64,000 nucleotides of DNA from Alteromonas indica (GTDB lineage: Bacteria; Pseudomonadota; Gammaproteobacteria; Enterobacterales; Alteromonadaceae), in assembly GCA_003056425.1 (NCBI GenBank), contig PYVY01000010.1, positions 124,001 to 188,000 on the forward strand, given 5' to 3'. Positions 1-9,732 of the stretch are shown here, in pieces; position 1 is the first letter of the stretch, and each line of letters starts with the position of its first letter. The notes below the pieces were generated by a model, which saw nothing but the letters and a program-made list of their open reading frames with translations, was not told where the DNA came from and ran no database searches. The position numbers and the translations under genes are program-made.

Positions 1-95
1 AAACGCCCGATAACCTGATTAGCCGGCAAGTAAATAACCAATAACACAAAAAAAGCCAGAATAGCGCCGACTACCCATGCAACAGTTGATTTCAT
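1..95 (-). CDS. gspN: Type II secretion protein GspN, N-terminal fragment
   Basis: Only the first 31 codons are in the window; the gene continues past the left edge. The start codon (93-95) overlaps the gspM stop in an ATGA arrangement, so translation is probably coupled. The visible peptide is one hydrophobic helix followed by LPANQVIGR. An inner-membrane anchor running into a Y-L-P-A motif is typical of GspN, a bitopic accessory protein of the type II secretion inner-membrane platform. Position as the last gene after gspM fits the usual C-to-N order. Nothing can be said about the rest of the protein. Confidence 0.85.
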   Translation of the reverse strand, partial: MKSTVAWVVGAILAFFVLLVIYLPANQVIGR

Positions 96-571
96 AATTT
101 CCCTAGTTGTAAGCGACGAATATTGATGGTGCCAGGCGCGTTAGCCTCGGCAATATCGACCTGTAAAATAACTACCCCCATACCTTCCAGCGCGTTTAAC
201 CAGGCCAGTACATTGTTGAATGACGCTTGATCTACCCAGACCTGTAGCTCTTCATCTTGTGGCTGCATGCGTGAGACCAAAATACCATACTCACTGGTGG
301 AACGGTTTACCGCCTGTGCCAGGGTGCCTGAGAAACTGTTAGCATTGCTATTCGTACGGCGAAGCTGCTGTGCTTTCAAGGCGTTTTCCTGTACCCAACT
401 CAACAACTTTTGCTGGCTATCCTGACGCGCCTTAGCCGCGTCAATACTATGGTTCAAGGGCGCCCAGATTCCAAAATAAAACACCCCGATAATGATGGCG
501 ATGCCCGCCAGCAACACCAGCTTTTGCTCACGTTCGGTCAATGCCTTGTATTTGTCTTTTAACGCTTTCAT
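92..571 (-). CDS. gspM: Type II secretion inner-membrane protein GspM
   Basis: This 159-residue bitopic protein belongs to the inner-membrane assembly platform, where GspM pairs with GspL and helps couple the GspE ATPase to pseudopilus growth. A short basic cytoplasmic stretch with T-E-R-E-Q-K is followed by one transmembrane helix at about residues 18-36 (LVLLAGIAIIIGVFYFGIW). A periplasmic ferredoxin-like domain follows, with the family's late V-D-Q-A-S-F-N-N-V-L-A-W-L segment. Length is normal for the family. It overlaps gspL by 4 nt at its start and gspN by 3 nt at its end, consistent with one translationally coupled operon. Confidence 0.93.
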   Translation of the reverse strand: MKALKDKYKALTEREQKLVLLAGIAIIIGVFYFGIWAPLNHSIDAAKARQDSQQKLLSWVQENALKAQQLRRTNSNANSFSGTLAQAVNRSTSEYGILVSRMQPQDEELQVWVDQASFNNVLAWLNALEGMGVVILQVDIAEANAPGTINIRRLQLGKL

Positions 572-1767
572 GACTGACTCCGGATAGTGACATTACCTAT
601 TACCATATCGTCACGGTTGTTAATGGCGCCTTGCTCTACGGTAAACCCAGCACTTTGTGCTTCACGGCGAAACTGTTCCAGCGCTTCAAAATTTTTGCCC
701 ATGGCCTGAATGCGTAATTCTACCCGGTTCGCGTCAAACCTTAGCGTTTGCGGGCGCACCTGGGTGGCAGCGAACGCAGGGCTTAGCTGGCTTAACATAA
801 CCAGCATCGACGCATCGCCACCAGATTGTTTAAGCAGGGCCATTTGTGAGGTGATTTTGCGTCTGACATCGCGATACACCCCTAAATCAGGGAAGCCATT
901 TTTCACCGCAGTATCAATTTGACTGGCAAGGGCACGGTTTTGTTGTTCAACCTGCGACAGCGTCATACCTCGCTCCACCAGCGTCACTGATAACGCCAAT
1001 GCCGCCAGGCCGGCTACCCACTTCCATTGCTGCCATTGGCCGGTACGCTGGCGTTTAACCTTATACTCACCTTGCAATAAATTCACTTTGCTATGTGCTA
1101 CATGGGAGGCTAATACTTGCATGGGCAGTTCAAGGGGAGCTTGCTCTACTTGCACATTGACCATGTCAGTGAGGGCGATGTCACTGTAGCTAACCAGCCG
1201 CACAGGACTACTTTGCTGGCGCGCCAAGTGAGCGAACGCAGGTAAAATCCAGCTTTGTTCGCCTTGTAAACCTTTCCATTGCTCTTCACGCAGCAGAAGG
1301 TCACCGCCGATGGATAGCACCGACCAGCCATCTGCACAGGGCGGAACCGCTAATACATCAGGAATCAGGGTGTCGCAGTACAGGCCTGCCTGCTGCATCC
1401 ACTGCTGCCAACTATCAAGCTGAGCGCGGCTCACGACTGCCACGGCCTGGCGTTCGCCCAACCGGGGGCCCAGGGCAAAAAATTGCTGGTGGATATCCGA
1501 GGCCAGCTCGTCTTCCAGCATATAGGGTATAGCACTCAGCACTTTACGGTTAGCCCGCGCGGGCAAAGTTACCCAGGTAAGCAATATTTCACTGGCCGGG
1601 GCCAGCGCAATCACCGGCCGGTCTCCGGCGCGTTCAGTCAGCGTGTCCAGCGCCCCGGCCTCAGGTAATTCACCCGACGCGATAACCTCTTGGCCGCCAT
1701 CGGTGTATACCAGCCATTGCACGGGATCTTCAAACCGGGCTCCTAAACGTACCAGTAACTGTTCCAT
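568..1767 (-). CDS. gspL: Type II secretion protein GspL
   Basis: The 399-residue protein is the bitopic GspL. The N-terminal cytoplasmic half (about 1-240) is the actin-like domain that binds the N-terminus of GspE. It contains the typical ALAPASEILLTWVTLPA and PYMLEDELASDIHQQFFALG segments. A single membrane helix lies near residues 250-265 (WVAGLAALALSVTLV), followed by a periplasmic ferredoxin-like domain that contacts GspM. The start codon shares one base with the gspK stop, and the end overlaps gspM by 4 nt, so it sits inside the coupled gsp operon. No defects are visible. Confidence 0.93.
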   Translation of the reverse strand: MEQLLVRLGARFEDPVQWLVYTDGGQEVIASGELPEAGALDTLTERAGDRPVIALAPASEILLTWVTLPARANRKVLSAIPYMLEDELASDIHQQFFALGPRLGERQAVAVVSRAQLDSWQQWMQQAGLYCDTLIPDVLAVPPCADGWSVLSIGGDLLLREEQWKGLQGEQSWILPAFAHLARQQSSPVRLVSYSDIALTDMVNVQVEQAPLELPMQVLASHVAHSKVNLLQGEYKVKRQRTGQWQQWKWVAGLAALALSVTLVERGMTLSQVEQQNRALASQIDTAVKNGFPDLGVYRDVRRKITSQMALLKQSGGDASMLVMLSQLSPAFAATQVRPQTLRFDANRVELRIQAMGKNFEALEQFRREAQSAGFTVEQGAINNRDDMVIGNVTIRSQS

Positions 1768-2780
1768 TAATTTACTCCTGAGAACTCGCGCCGGATGACG
1801 GTTGCCGGACTGTTGGATGACGCTTGCAGTACCGAAGTCATAGTAAAAGTAGCGTTATTGTAGCGAGTCTTGCTATGTAATATAAAATATTCTGTGGTCA
1901 CACTAAACCATGCTTTTTGCGCGTCCGACAGACCAAGCGCTGCAATAACCGGTTCGTTAATAAAATCATCTACGGCGTCCCAACCATCTTGCGGGCGTGC
2001 GCTAATCACGTCTTGCGCCTGGTTTACCGACAGGCCCGTTACCCCAGCCAATACTGCCGCGCGTTCCACCGGCAATGTATTCACATTGATGGTAAGTGAG
2101 GCTACCTCAGGGACCACGCATACCAGCGGCAATAAGGCGTTGATCCATTGCGGGCTGACCCCATTTAGCAAGCGTAATTCAGACTGGGAACTCATCAATG
2201 TATTGGCGGCCAAATAGGGCGGGTTTTTTGCTTCGTAGGTGCTGTCTTCGGCCCCGTAGGAGCGCATCTGGCTGTCCTCATCTAACCAGTCGGCCAGGCT
2301 ATCGCGCAGCGTATCGGCATCGTAGCTGGTCAGGCCTATATCGGCTGCCAGCAGCATTTGATGGAAAGCTGTCATGGTCTCAGTGACCTGGCTGGTGCGA
2401 CTGGCACTGGCGGTTTCCTGCAACGCGTTTAAATTAAAACAACTTTGCATATCTTCCAGCCGGGCCTGAATCACGCCGTTTTCCACCGGGTAGGTGAAGG
2501 CTTGCGACCACGGCTGATCCAGCACTATCTTATCACCTGTTTGTTCCATCAAGGTTTGTATGGAGCGCCGCGCCAGTGATTCCGCGCTCATCGCATACCA
2601 GTAAGCTTGGTTATTATCTTTTAAATTTACCGTCCGCTGAATTTGTAACTGTAGGCGGGTCCCCATTTCCGTGGCCAGCACGGTTACCAGCGCCACAATC
2701 ATTAGCACTATTAACAGTGCCACCCCACGCTGGTTAGTGTTGCAGGAGACGCGCCGCAGGGTCACAAGCCATCGCTCCAT
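1767..2780 (-). CDS. gspK: Type II secretion minor pseudopilin GspK
   Basis: GspK is the largest minor pseudopilin and caps the pseudopilus tip with GspI and GspJ. The 337-residue product has the prepilin-type N-terminus: a basic leader ending in N-Q-R-G, then the hydrophobic helix VALLIVLMIVALVTVLATEM. Unlike major pseudopilins, GspK usually lacks the +5 glutamate, and none is seen here. The large globular domain contains C-F-N-L-N-A-L and a late LTINVNTLPVERAAVLAGV segment typical of the family. It overlaps gspJ by 19 nt at its start. Cleavage by the PilD/GspO prepilin peptidase is expected; that gene is not in the window. Confidence 0.93.
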   Translation of the reverse strand: MERWLVTLRRVSCNTNQRGVALLIVLMIVALVTVLATEMGTRLQLQIQRTVNLKDNNQAYWYAMSAESLARRSIQTLMEQTGDKIVLDQPWSQAFTYPVENGVIQARLEDMQSCFNLNALQETASASRTSQVTETMTAFHQMLLAADIGLTSYDADTLRDSLADWLDEDSQMRSYGAEDSTYEAKNPPYLAANTLMSSQSELRLLNGVSPQWINALLPLVCVVPEVASLTINVNTLPVERAAVLAGVTGLSVNQAQDVISARPQDGWDAVDDFINEPVIAALGLSDAQKAWFSVTTEYFILHSKTRYNNATFTMTSVLQASSNSPATVIRREFSGVN

Positions 2781-3397
2781 AAGGTAAATTCACGACGTAA
2801 CGTACCAAAGTTTTCCGTGTCGATAATAAACGCCACAGCCTTAGGGAGAGCGGCGCCGGTATAGCTTTTGTTCCAGGTCAGCGCGTCGGCCTGGCTGACA
2901 TCATTGTTGTCGGTCTGGGCGACAAACTCTACCTTGAAGTCATTAACGCCAGTTAATAAAGGACGTACTTTAGGTTCATAGCCGACTATATTGTCGACGT
3001 AATTTGAATACACCCGCTCCAGTACATGGTCTTTAAGCCGGTAGGCAACATATTGTTGGGTACTGCGTGCTAACATCATTTGCGGGTTCTGCCAGCCCCC
3101 TCTTACAAACGCGATGGCATCAGCATCACTTCCATCCAGCTCGCCGCCGCGCATGACAATGTCGGTTTGATCGCCATTAACGCGTACCGGCCGGGGTATT
3201 GCCTGCAAAATATCGCGTTCAATACTTAACATAGTACGCTGTAATTCCTGTAGCCGGGTGAAGCGCTGCTCCGACACTTCGTTGCTGTCAATTACAGCAG
3301 TTAACACGCCTGTAGAAGCCAGCCCAATCATGGCAAATATAGCCATCGCAATCAGTATTTCCAGCAGTGTGAAACCCTGGGCTTTAGAGTACTTCAT
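2762..3397 (-). CDS. gspJ: Type II secretion minor pseudopilin GspJ
   Basis: The 211-residue protein starts with a short basic leader ending in Q-G, then F-T-L-L-E-I-L-I-A, a classical class III prepilin cleavage site with glutamate at position +5. The family role is a minor pseudopilin in the GspI-J-K tip complex. The globular region carries the GspJ-typical LQRTMLSIERDILQAIPRPV and Y-R-L-K-D-H-V-L-E-R-V segments. It overlaps gspI by 4 nt and gspK by 19 nt. Length is as expected. Confidence 0.93.
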   Translation of the reverse strand: MKYSKAQGFTLLEILIAMAIFAMIGLASTGVLTAVIDSNEVSEQRFTRLQELQRTMLSIERDILQAIPRPVRVNGDQTDIVMRGGELDGSDADAIAFVRGGWQNPQMMLARSTQQYVAYRLKDHVLERVYSNYVDNIVGYEPKVRPLLTGVNDFKVEFVAQTDNNDVSQADALTWNKSYTGAALPKAVAFIIDTENFGTLRREFTLWSDGL

Positions 3398-3792
3398 CCA
3401 CCACCTCCGCTGACTTGGGCAGGCCGGGTAACGTAGTTGATGACCGAGGTGATGCTGTTTTGGTAAGTCTCGTCCAGGCCAACTACCATCTCTACCTGTC
3501 GCAGGTTGTCATCGTTGGTTTTGGCTATACGTTGCTGCCAGTACCAGGTACGGTCGGCCATCTCAACGCTGCCTTTTTGGTTGTTTTTCGGCGGCCACTG
3601 GCTTGAGAGCTTCAGACGGTTTAACTGATTAGACGCTACCCAGGTAGCAAAGGTGACCTCTTCTATGTCGCCCACCCCCGCCAAATGTTCGGTGGCGGCT
3701 TTCATAACGGCAGTGCCTGCCAGGGCGAAAATAAATAACGCCACCATCACCTCTAACAGGGTCATCCCTTGCGTTTTTACCAGGTTGGTCAC
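3394..3792 (-). CDS. gspI: Type II secretion minor pseudopilin GspI
   Basis: This 132-residue minor pseudopilin has a short leader, then Q-G followed by M-T-L-L-E-V-M-V-A-L-F-I-F-A. That is the GspI variant of the prepilin cleavage motif, with methionine at +1 and glutamate at +5. GspI nucleates the tip complex with GspJ and GspK. The W-V-A-S-N-Q-L-N-R-L motif just after the helix is typical of the family. The C-terminus ends in a short glycine run. Start and end overlap gspH and gspJ by 4 nt each. Confidence 0.93.
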   Translation of the reverse strand: MTNLVKTQGMTLLEVMVALFIFALAGTAVMKAATEHLAGVGDIEEVTFATWVASNQLNRLKLSSQWPPKNNQKGSVEMADRTWYWQQRIAKTNDDNLRQVEMVVGLDETYQNSITSVINYVTRPAQVSGGGG

Positions 3793-4415
3793 TGGGGTAA
3801 CTGCCTTAGGGGACCATCCAGCAGCAATGGCGGCAGGTCTTCATTTTTTAACTGAAAATACACCGGATCATCACCTGCATAGGCGGGTTCAAAATGGAAA
3901 GTCAGAACAAATGGCGTAATTTCACCGCTGGACATAATCAGAATTTGCGGCGGCGGTAGCCGTTTGGCTGCGTCTTCACCGATTTCGATATCGCTGTCGT
4001 CCAAGGAAAACTGCTCATTAAATACGTCGGGGTCAAACAGCTGTTGATCTTGCTCCCAGGGTAAATCATCCAGGTTCAAGGTCAGAAAAAACGGTTCGGG
4101 AAGGGTACGCGGTTGATAGGTTTTTTCGCCTTCAAGCCGCTGCCAGCGGTCCTTATCATCCAGCACCATAAAAAAGTACGTGTTGCTGTCCTGATCTATG
4201 CGAATGCCCAGCTGCTGCTGATTCATTACCGCATAGTCAGCCGCCATATCCGTCAATACCTGTAATCTTTTGGCTTCCTGCTCCAGCGTTTCGCCGTAAT
4301 TAGAACCAAAGCCATTAAACACCACAAAACTGGTTGCCAGGCCCATCATCAATAGTACCAGCATGACCTCCAGTAAGGTAAAACCCTGATTGTTAAACGG
4401 CCGACGGACAGACAT
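3789..4415 (-). CDS. gspH: Type II secretion minor pseudopilin GspH
   Basis: The prepilin N-terminus is clear: a basic leader ending in N-N-Q-G, then F-T-L-L-E-V-M-L-V-L-L-M-M-G. The protein has 208 residues, somewhat longer than many GspH proteins. The extra length appears as an acidic stretch (about residues 125-150) rich in aspartate and glutamate. GspH sits between the GspG major shaft and the tip complex. It begins 30 nt after gspG and overlaps gspI by 4 nt. The gap before it is the only noticeable one among the pseudopilin genes. Confidence 0.92.
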   Translation of the reverse strand: MSVRRPFNNQGFTLLEVMLVLLMMGLATSFVVFNGFGSNYGETLEQEAKRLQVLTDMAADYAVMNQQQLGIRIDQDSNTYFFMVLDDKDRWQRLEGEKTYQPRTLPEPFFLTLNLDDLPWEQDQQLFDPDVFNEQFSLDDSDIEIGEDAAKRLPPPQILIMSSGEITPFVLTFHFEPAYAGDDPVYFQLKNEDLPPLLLDGPLRQLPQ

Positions 4416-4445
4416 ATAAAACAGCGCACCTAAGCTTGAGTAAGG

Positions 4446-4880
4446 TTACAGGTACTCATCCAGATTCCAGTTACCGATATCATCATCGGTGCCGGGCTGC
4501 TGGTCAGGACCATTAGAAAAAATATCCACCCGACCCATTTCTCCGGGGCTGATCAAGGTATACGGATTGTTCCAGGGATCTTCGGGCAAACGGCGGATAA
4601 ACCCACCATCGGGATAGTTACGGGGGAGTGGCTCAATGGTAGGTTCGTTCACCAAGGCATCTAAGCCTTGCTCAGTAGTAGGAAACTGGCTGTTTTTCAG
4701 TTTGTACATCTCCAGCGCACTTTCCAGCTGCTGGATATCCACCGCGGCTTTTTTAAGCTGTGCATCTTCCTGATTACCCAAAATATTAGGCGCCACAATG
4801 GAAGCCATAATACCGATGATAAGTAATACCACCATCACTTCGACCAGGGTAAAACCAGACTGTCTGACAGAAGTCTTCAT
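4446..4880 (-). CDS. gspG: Type II secretion major pseudopilin GspG
   Basis: GspG is the major pseudopilin that polymerises into the secretion piston. The 144-residue precursor has a leader ending in Q-S-G, then F-T-L-V-E-V-M-V-V-L-L-I-I-G-I-M-A-S. The globular domain has the highly conserved F-P-T-T-E-Q-G-L-D-A-L and L-P-E-D-P-W-N-N-P-Y motifs. The C-terminal D-I-F-S-N-G-P-D loop with G-T-D-D-D-I-G-N-W corresponds to the calcium-binding site of the family. Length is normal. The start shares a base with the gspF stop. Confidence 0.96.
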   Translation of the reverse strand: MKTSVRQSGFTLVEVMVVLLIIGIMASIVAPNILGNQEDAQLKKAAVDIQQLESALEMYKLKNSQFPTTEQGLDALVNEPTIEPLPRNYPDGGFIRRLPEDPWNNPYTLISPGEMGRVDIFSNGPDQQPGTDDDIGNWNLDEYL

Positions 4881-6100
4881 TATAAATTCACCATTTTGTT
4901 AAGTTCTAAGATAGGTTGCAGAATAGCCATTACGATAAATAGCACCACTGCCGCCATAGACACGATAAGTACCGGTTCAAATATTTTAAGCGAGATACTG
5001 ACCAGTGATTCAAACTCACGGTCCTGATTATCAGCCGCGCGCGCCAACATATTTTGCAGTTCACCAGATTTCTCGCCTGAGGCAATCATGTGCATCATCA
5101 TGGGGGGAAACATACCGGTATTATCCAGGGCCGCGCGCAAGCTGCTACCTTCTTTAACTTTAATCGCAGCGGCGGTTATCTGAGCTTTCATATAGCGATT
5201 TTCCAGCACGTCGGCAGAAATACGCATGGCCTCTAGCAGCGGTACCGCACTGGAAGAAAGAATACTCAACGTACGCGCAAAGCGAGAGGTATTCAAACCT
5301 TTAGCGACCTTTCCTACCAGTGGAACATGCAGAAGCCATTGATGGTATTTAAGCCGAAAGGCAGGGCGTTGGAGCAAACGTTGCAGCGCTATCACCGCTA
5401 TCACCAGCACGCCTAACAGATACAGGCCATAGTGTTGCAGCCACTCACTGATACTGATTAACAATTGAGTGATAAACGGCAAATCCTGGCCCATATGGTC
5501 GAACTGGCCGACAATCTTGGGCACCACCACCGTTAGCAACAACAACACAATACCGATAGCAAAGAACATCATTATGGAAGGATAAATCAGTGCCTGGGTA
5601 ATCTGGCTGCGGGTTTGCTGACGGCGCTCGGTGTAATCGGCCAGCCGATTCAACACCGTATCCAAGTGACCCGATTTTTCACCAGCGGCCACCATGGCCC
5701 GGTAGAGCTCATCAAAAATACTGGGAAACTCACCCATTGAATCTGCCAGTCCATGGCCCTCGACCACCTTACTGCGTACTGCCATCATCATATTGCGCTG
5801 ACTGGGCTTGCTGCTTTGCTCGGCAACGGCCAATAAGGCTTCTTCGATGGGCAATGCAGACTCCACCAGGGTGGCCAGTTGGCGGGTAAGCAAAGCCAGT
5901 TCCGACGCTGAGATGCGCGGTTTAAATAAAGTAAAACCACTGCGCTGTTGACGGCTTTTTTCCGCTACCTGGTCAACTTCTATCGGTATCAGGCCTTTTT
6001 CACGTAGTTGCTGGCGTACCTGCCGGGCGTTATCGCCTTCCAGTACGCCGCTAGTATTACGGCCCCGGGCGTTTACCGCCTTATAAGAAAACGCTGCCAT
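4880..6100 (-). CDS. gspF: Type II secretion inner-membrane protein GspF
   Basis: The 406-residue polytopic protein is the GspF platform protein of the T2SS. It starts with M-A-A-F-S-Y-K-A-V-N-A-R-G-R, the usual N-terminus, and has two copies of the cytoplasmic T2SF domain (about 70-195 and 270-395). Three membrane helices lie around residues 170-192, 220-240 and 375-395. The repeated signature G-E-K-S-G occurs in both halves (A-A-G-E-K-S-G-H-L and A-S-G-E-K-S-G-E-L). It lies 2 nt after gspE. Confidence 0.95.
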   Translation of the reverse strand: MAAFSYKAVNARGRNTSGVLEGDNARQVRQQLREKGLIPIEVDQVAEKSRQQRSGFTLFKPRISASELALLTRQLATLVESALPIEEALLAVAEQSSKPSQRNMMMAVRSKVVEGHGLADSMGEFPSIFDELYRAMVAAGEKSGHLDTVLNRLADYTERRQQTRSQITQALIYPSIMMFFAIGIVLLLLTVVVPKIVGQFDHMGQDLPFITQLLISISEWLQHYGLYLLGVLVIAVIALQRLLQRPAFRLKYHQWLLHVPLVGKVAKGLNTSRFARTLSILSSSAVPLLEAMRISADVLENRYMKAQITAAAIKVKEGSSLRAALDNTGMFPPMMMHMIASGEKSGELQNMLARAADNQDREFESLVSISLKIFEPVLIVSMAAVVLFIVMAILQPILELNKMVNL

Positions 6101-6102
6101 AG

Positions 6103-7668
6103 TTAATCTTCCCGCGTAACGCGCAGCACTTCTTCTAATGAAGTCATGCCGGCCAGAACCTTACGGCACCCGTCTTCCCGAATACTGGGCGTAGAGGCTC
6201 GAATGTAGCGCTCGATAGCCTGCTCCCCTTTGCCTTCATGCATCATATCGCGAATGGTTTCGTTAATGATCAGCAGCTCATGTATACCGGTCCGGCCACG
6301 GTAGCCGGTTTGGTTACACGCGGCACACCCGCGCGGGGCATAAATGGCCGGGCGGGATGACATATCAGCCACCCCCAGTACGGTTGCTTCCTGCTCGCTG
6401 GTGTGATGGGGCGTTTTGCAGTCGGCACATAATGTACGCACCAGTCGCTGGGATAGCACCGCGAGCAAACTGGAAGACAGCAAAAATGGTTCAATACCCA
6501 TATCTTCCAGCCGGGTAATAGCCCCGGCAGCGGTATTGGTATGTAAGGTAGACAGCACCAGGTGGCCGGTTAAACTGGCCTGCACGGCTATCTGGGCGGT
6601 TTCAATGTCGCGTATTTCGCCTACCATGACCACATCTGGATCCTGCCGTAAAATGGCGCGCAGACCGCGGGCAAAGGTCATATCTACCCGGGGGTTAACC
6701 TGGGTCTGGCCAATCCCCTGTAAATCAAATTCAATGGGGTCTTCTACGGTCAGAATATTACGATCTTTACTGTTTATCTCACTTAAACCGGCATACAAAG
6801 TGGTACTTTTGCCTGACCCCGTGGGGCCGGTAACCAGAATAATGCCATGGGGTTTGCGAATTAGCGTAGAGAAATGATCGCGATTAGCCTTGGTCATGCC
6901 CAAATCTTCCAGGTTCAACCGGGCATTATTTTTATCCAGTAAACGCAGTACCACACGTTCACCGTGGCTAGACGGCATGGTCGACACCCGCACGTCTACC
7001 GCGCGGCCAGCAATACGCAGTGTAATACGGCCATCTTGCGGTACCCGCTTCTCGGCGATGTCGAGTTTCGCCATAACTTTGATACGGGAGACCAGCATGG
7101 ACGACAGTTTGCGGTTGGGACGTAAAATCTCCCGCAATACCCCGTCCACCCGAAAGCGCACTACCAATTGATTTTCAAACGTTTCAATATGGATATCTGA
7201 GGCGCCTTCTTTGATGGCTTCACCTAACATAGCATTAATGAGCTTGATAATAGGGGCGTCATCTTCGCTGTCGAGCAAGTCTTCGGTATCGGGTAATTCT
7301 TCGGCCAGGGCAAATAAGTCGCTCTCGTTACCCAAATCTTCCATTAGCTGCTTAGCTGCCGAAGAGTCCCGCTGAAAGGCTTTAGTCAGCAACCCCTCAA
7401 ACTCGTCGTCAGGAATTTCTGTTAACGTAAAAGGTTCGCCAAAAAAGCGTCTGACTTCTGCAAACACACTAAAAGGGGTGCTCGCCGTAAAGTACAGCAC
7501 GGCAGGTTCACAATTGGTTTCCAGCAAAACATGGTTCCGTTTGGCAAACCCAAAGCCGAGCTGACGTGGCCCACCATCCAATGTTTCGGAAGTGAGAGCT
7601 TCATCATCGAGGGCTTCTTCCTGAGCCTGTAGAGCGGCATGTTTGAGCTGCTCATCATTACCTGCCAT
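6103..7668 (-). CDS. gspE: Type II secretion ATPase GspE
   Basis: This 521-residue cytoplasmic AAA+ ATPase powers pseudopilus assembly. Visible motifs: Walker [10 protein letters not shown] at 281-289, Asp box around 306-315 ([10 protein letters not shown]), Walker B region around 341-354 ([14 protein letters not shown]), and the His box near 376. A four-cysteine zinc site is formed by C414/C417 and C448/C451. The N-terminal domain that docks on GspL covers about residues 1-130. It is placed between gspD (upstream, 2 nt) and gspF (2 nt), as usual. All catalytic elements are intact. Confidence 0.96.
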   Translation of the reverse strand: MAGNDEQLKHAALQAQEEALDDEALTSETLDGGPRQLGFGFAKRNHVLLETNCEPAVLYFTASTPFSVFAEVRRFFGEPFTLTEIPDDEFEGLLTKAFQRDSSAAKQLMEDLGNESDLFALAEELPDTEDLLDSEDDAPIIKLINAMLGEAIKEGASDIHIETFENQLVVRFRVDGVLREILRPNRKLSSMLVSRIKVMAKLDIAEKRVPQDGRITLRIAGRAVDVRVSTMPSSHGERVVLRLLDKNNARLNLEDLGMTKANRDHFSTLIRKPHGIILVTGPTGSGKSTTLYAGLSEINSKDRNILTVEDPIEFDLQGIGQTQVNPRVDMTFARGLRAILRQDPDVVMVGEIRDIETAQIAVQASLTGHLVLSTLHTNTAAGAITRLEDMGIEPFLLSSSLLAVLSQRLVRTLCADCKTPHHTSEQEATVLGVADMSSRPAIYAPRGCAACNQTGYRGRTGIHELLIINETIRDMMHEGKGEQAIERYIRASTPSIREDGCRKVLAGMTSLEEVLRVTRED

Positions 7669-7670
7669 GG

Positions 7671-9719
7671 TTAGTTATCTTCCTTTTTCTGCTGTTCCAG
7701 AATGTAGTCTTCAAACGACGGCGGTAATGCCAGGGAGTCGTCCCACTCTGGCATAGTAGGTTGATCGTCTTCGGTTAAGAACGATGCCCCTTCCTGCTGA
7801 TGACGAATTTGCTGGGCACGAATATAGTTGTATTTACGATGGCTGATTTCATTCATGGTTACCCCATCGCGAACAATTTTAGGCCGTAAAAAGACCATCA
7901 GATTACGTTTGCGTTTGCTGGTGGTAGTGGACTTAAACAAATGTCCCAAAATTGGAATGTCACCTAGAATCGGCACCTTGGAGATACTTTCCTGCACATC
8001 TTCGTCAATCAGGCCGCCCAGTACTATCGTGCCGCCATCATCGACAATAACAGTGGTTTTTATCTGCCGTTTATTAATTGATATATCTACCGAGGTTGCG
8101 CCACTTACGCTAGACACTTCCTGCTCAATCGTCAGCTGTACCGCGTCACCCTCATTAATTTGCGGGGTAACTTTAAGTTTTATACCTACTTCCTGCCGAT
8201 CAACGGTTTGAAACGGATTTGAGTTGTTATCGCCGGTGGTGGTGCCGGTGATAATAGGCACTTCCTGGCCCACAATAAAGAATGCTTCTTCGTTATCCAT
8301 AGTGGTTAAATGTGGGGTAGCCAATACGTTTGAGTTCGTATCACTACTGACTGCCTGCACCACGGCGCCCCAGCCGTTGTCGATCACCCCGGCTATCAGA
8401 CCATTGGCGTTGGCCAGCAAACTGGCCAGTGAGGTCAGGTCGCCTTCATCTGTGGTTTCTACCGTCACCACATTGCCATCATCGGTAACATAGGCTTCTG
8501 TGTCTGTATCATCTTCCGCCTGTTTTAGCGCAACTCCCAGTGATCCCACCGGAATAACACCATTGTTAAACTGGGTGCCTCCACCGCTTTCCGAGATCCA
8601 CTGCACACCCAGGCTGGTGCCATCGCCTTCAAATACTTCTACGATAATGGCCTCAACCTGTACCTGTGCACGGCGCACATCCAATTGCCGTATAACCTCT
8701 TCCAGCGACTGTAACATATCCGGTTCTGCGGTAATGACTACGGCATTAGAGGCTTCGTGAGAATCTATTGACACATCCCGGTTTGACGAAGAACCGGTAC
8801 GCCGGGCAGAGGTGCCGCCGCTGGTTTCTTCTGCTTTGATGCTGGCAGAAACACCTTGCAGCACTTTCACCAGGTCTTCCGCTTTGGCGTAATTTAAAAA
8901 GACTACCCGCGTATTGCCATTGGTTTCGAGTTCCTGGTCCATGCGTTTAATCAGGTTAACAATACGTTTGCGCGCCTTTTCATCGCCGCTGACAATGACT
9001 GAATTGGTACGATCGTCTGCTACTGCGCGCGGATCGGATTTCGCGCCGGCGGTGGCTTTGCCTTGTGACTTATTGATGCTATCCACAATGCGCACCATTT
9101 CAGAGGCTGATGCGTAACGCAATTTCACAATTTCTACTTCTTCATCGCCCGCCCGGTCTACCCGTTCAATAATTTCAACTAAACGATTAACGACCGCAGC
9201 GCGGCCGGTTATCATCATCACGTTGGAAGGGTCGTGACTCACTACGTTGCCGCCGCCAGCCTGGTCATTTAGCTGACGTAAAATGGGCGCCAGTTCACGT
9301 ACCGGTACGTTATACACAGGGACCACCCGGGTAATCATTTCATCACCATCGCGCAGGGAACCTTCTACCACCGGAATATTGGACGTTTTCGCATCTTTTG
9401 AACGCACCACCTTCAATACCCCATTGGGCATTTCGACCACCGCAAAGTCGTATACCTGCAATACATTCAAAAAGAACTGGTAATACTGTTCTTCATCCAG
9501 CATATCGTAACTTCGAACACTGATTTTTCCACGCACGTTGGGGTCAACAATAATGGTGCGTTTGAGGTTCTTACCAACAACATTGATAAACTCATTAATA
9601 TCAGTGTCTTTGAAGTTAGGCATGTAGTCTGCAGCAGAGGCTGACAGGCTGATGGCTAACAAAGCTGCGCAGATGGCGGCGGTAAATTTTGACAGCAATG
9701 TACGGCTAGCTTGCCTCAT
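7671..9719 (-). CDS. gspD: Type II secretion secretin GspD
   Basis: GspD forms the outer-membrane secretin channel. I chose the ATG at 9719 (682 residues) because AGGAAG lies 9 nt upstream and the product then begins with a Sec signal peptide ending S-A-S-A-A-D. Longer in-frame starts lie inside gspC. After the signal come the N0 domain ([14 protein letters not shown]), three N-domain repeats, and the secretin core (about 400-640) with [19 protein letters not shown] near its end. Residues around 430-450 form an acidic threonine-rich insert. A C-terminal region after the barrel may be the S-domain. Confidence 0.95.
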   Translation of the reverse strand: MRQASRTLLSKFTAAICAALLAISLSASAADYMPNFKDTDINEFINVVGKNLKRTIIVDPNVRGKISVRSYDMLDEEQYYQFFLNVLQVYDFAVVEMPNGVLKVVRSKDAKTSNIPVVEGSLRDGDEMITRVVPVYNVPVRELAPILRQLNDQAGGGNVVSHDPSNVMMITGRAAVVNRLVEIIERVDRAGDEEVEIVKLRYASASEMVRIVDSINKSQGKATAGAKSDPRAVADDRTNSVIVSGDEKARKRIVNLIKRMDQELETNGNTRVVFLNYAKAEDLVKVLQGVSASIKAEETSGGTSARRTGSSSNRDVSIDSHEASNAVVITAEPDMLQSLEEVIRQLDVRRAQVQVEAIIVEVFEGDGTSLGVQWISESGGGTQFNNGVIPVGSLGVALKQAEDDTDTEAYVTDDGNVVTVETTDEGDLTSLASLLANANGLIAGVIDNGWGAVVQAVSSDTNSNVLATPHLTTMDNEEAFFIVGQEVPIITGTTTGDNNSNPFQTVDRQEVGIKLKVTPQINEGDAVQLTIEQEVSSVSGATSVDISINKRQIKTTVIVDDGGTIVLGGLIDEDVQESISKVPILGDIPILGHLFKSTTTSKRKRNLMVFLRPKIVRDGVTMNEISHRKYNYIRAQQIRHQQEGASFLTEDDQPTMPEWDDSLALPPSFEDYILEQQKKEDN

Positions 9720-9732
9720 AATATTCGTCTTC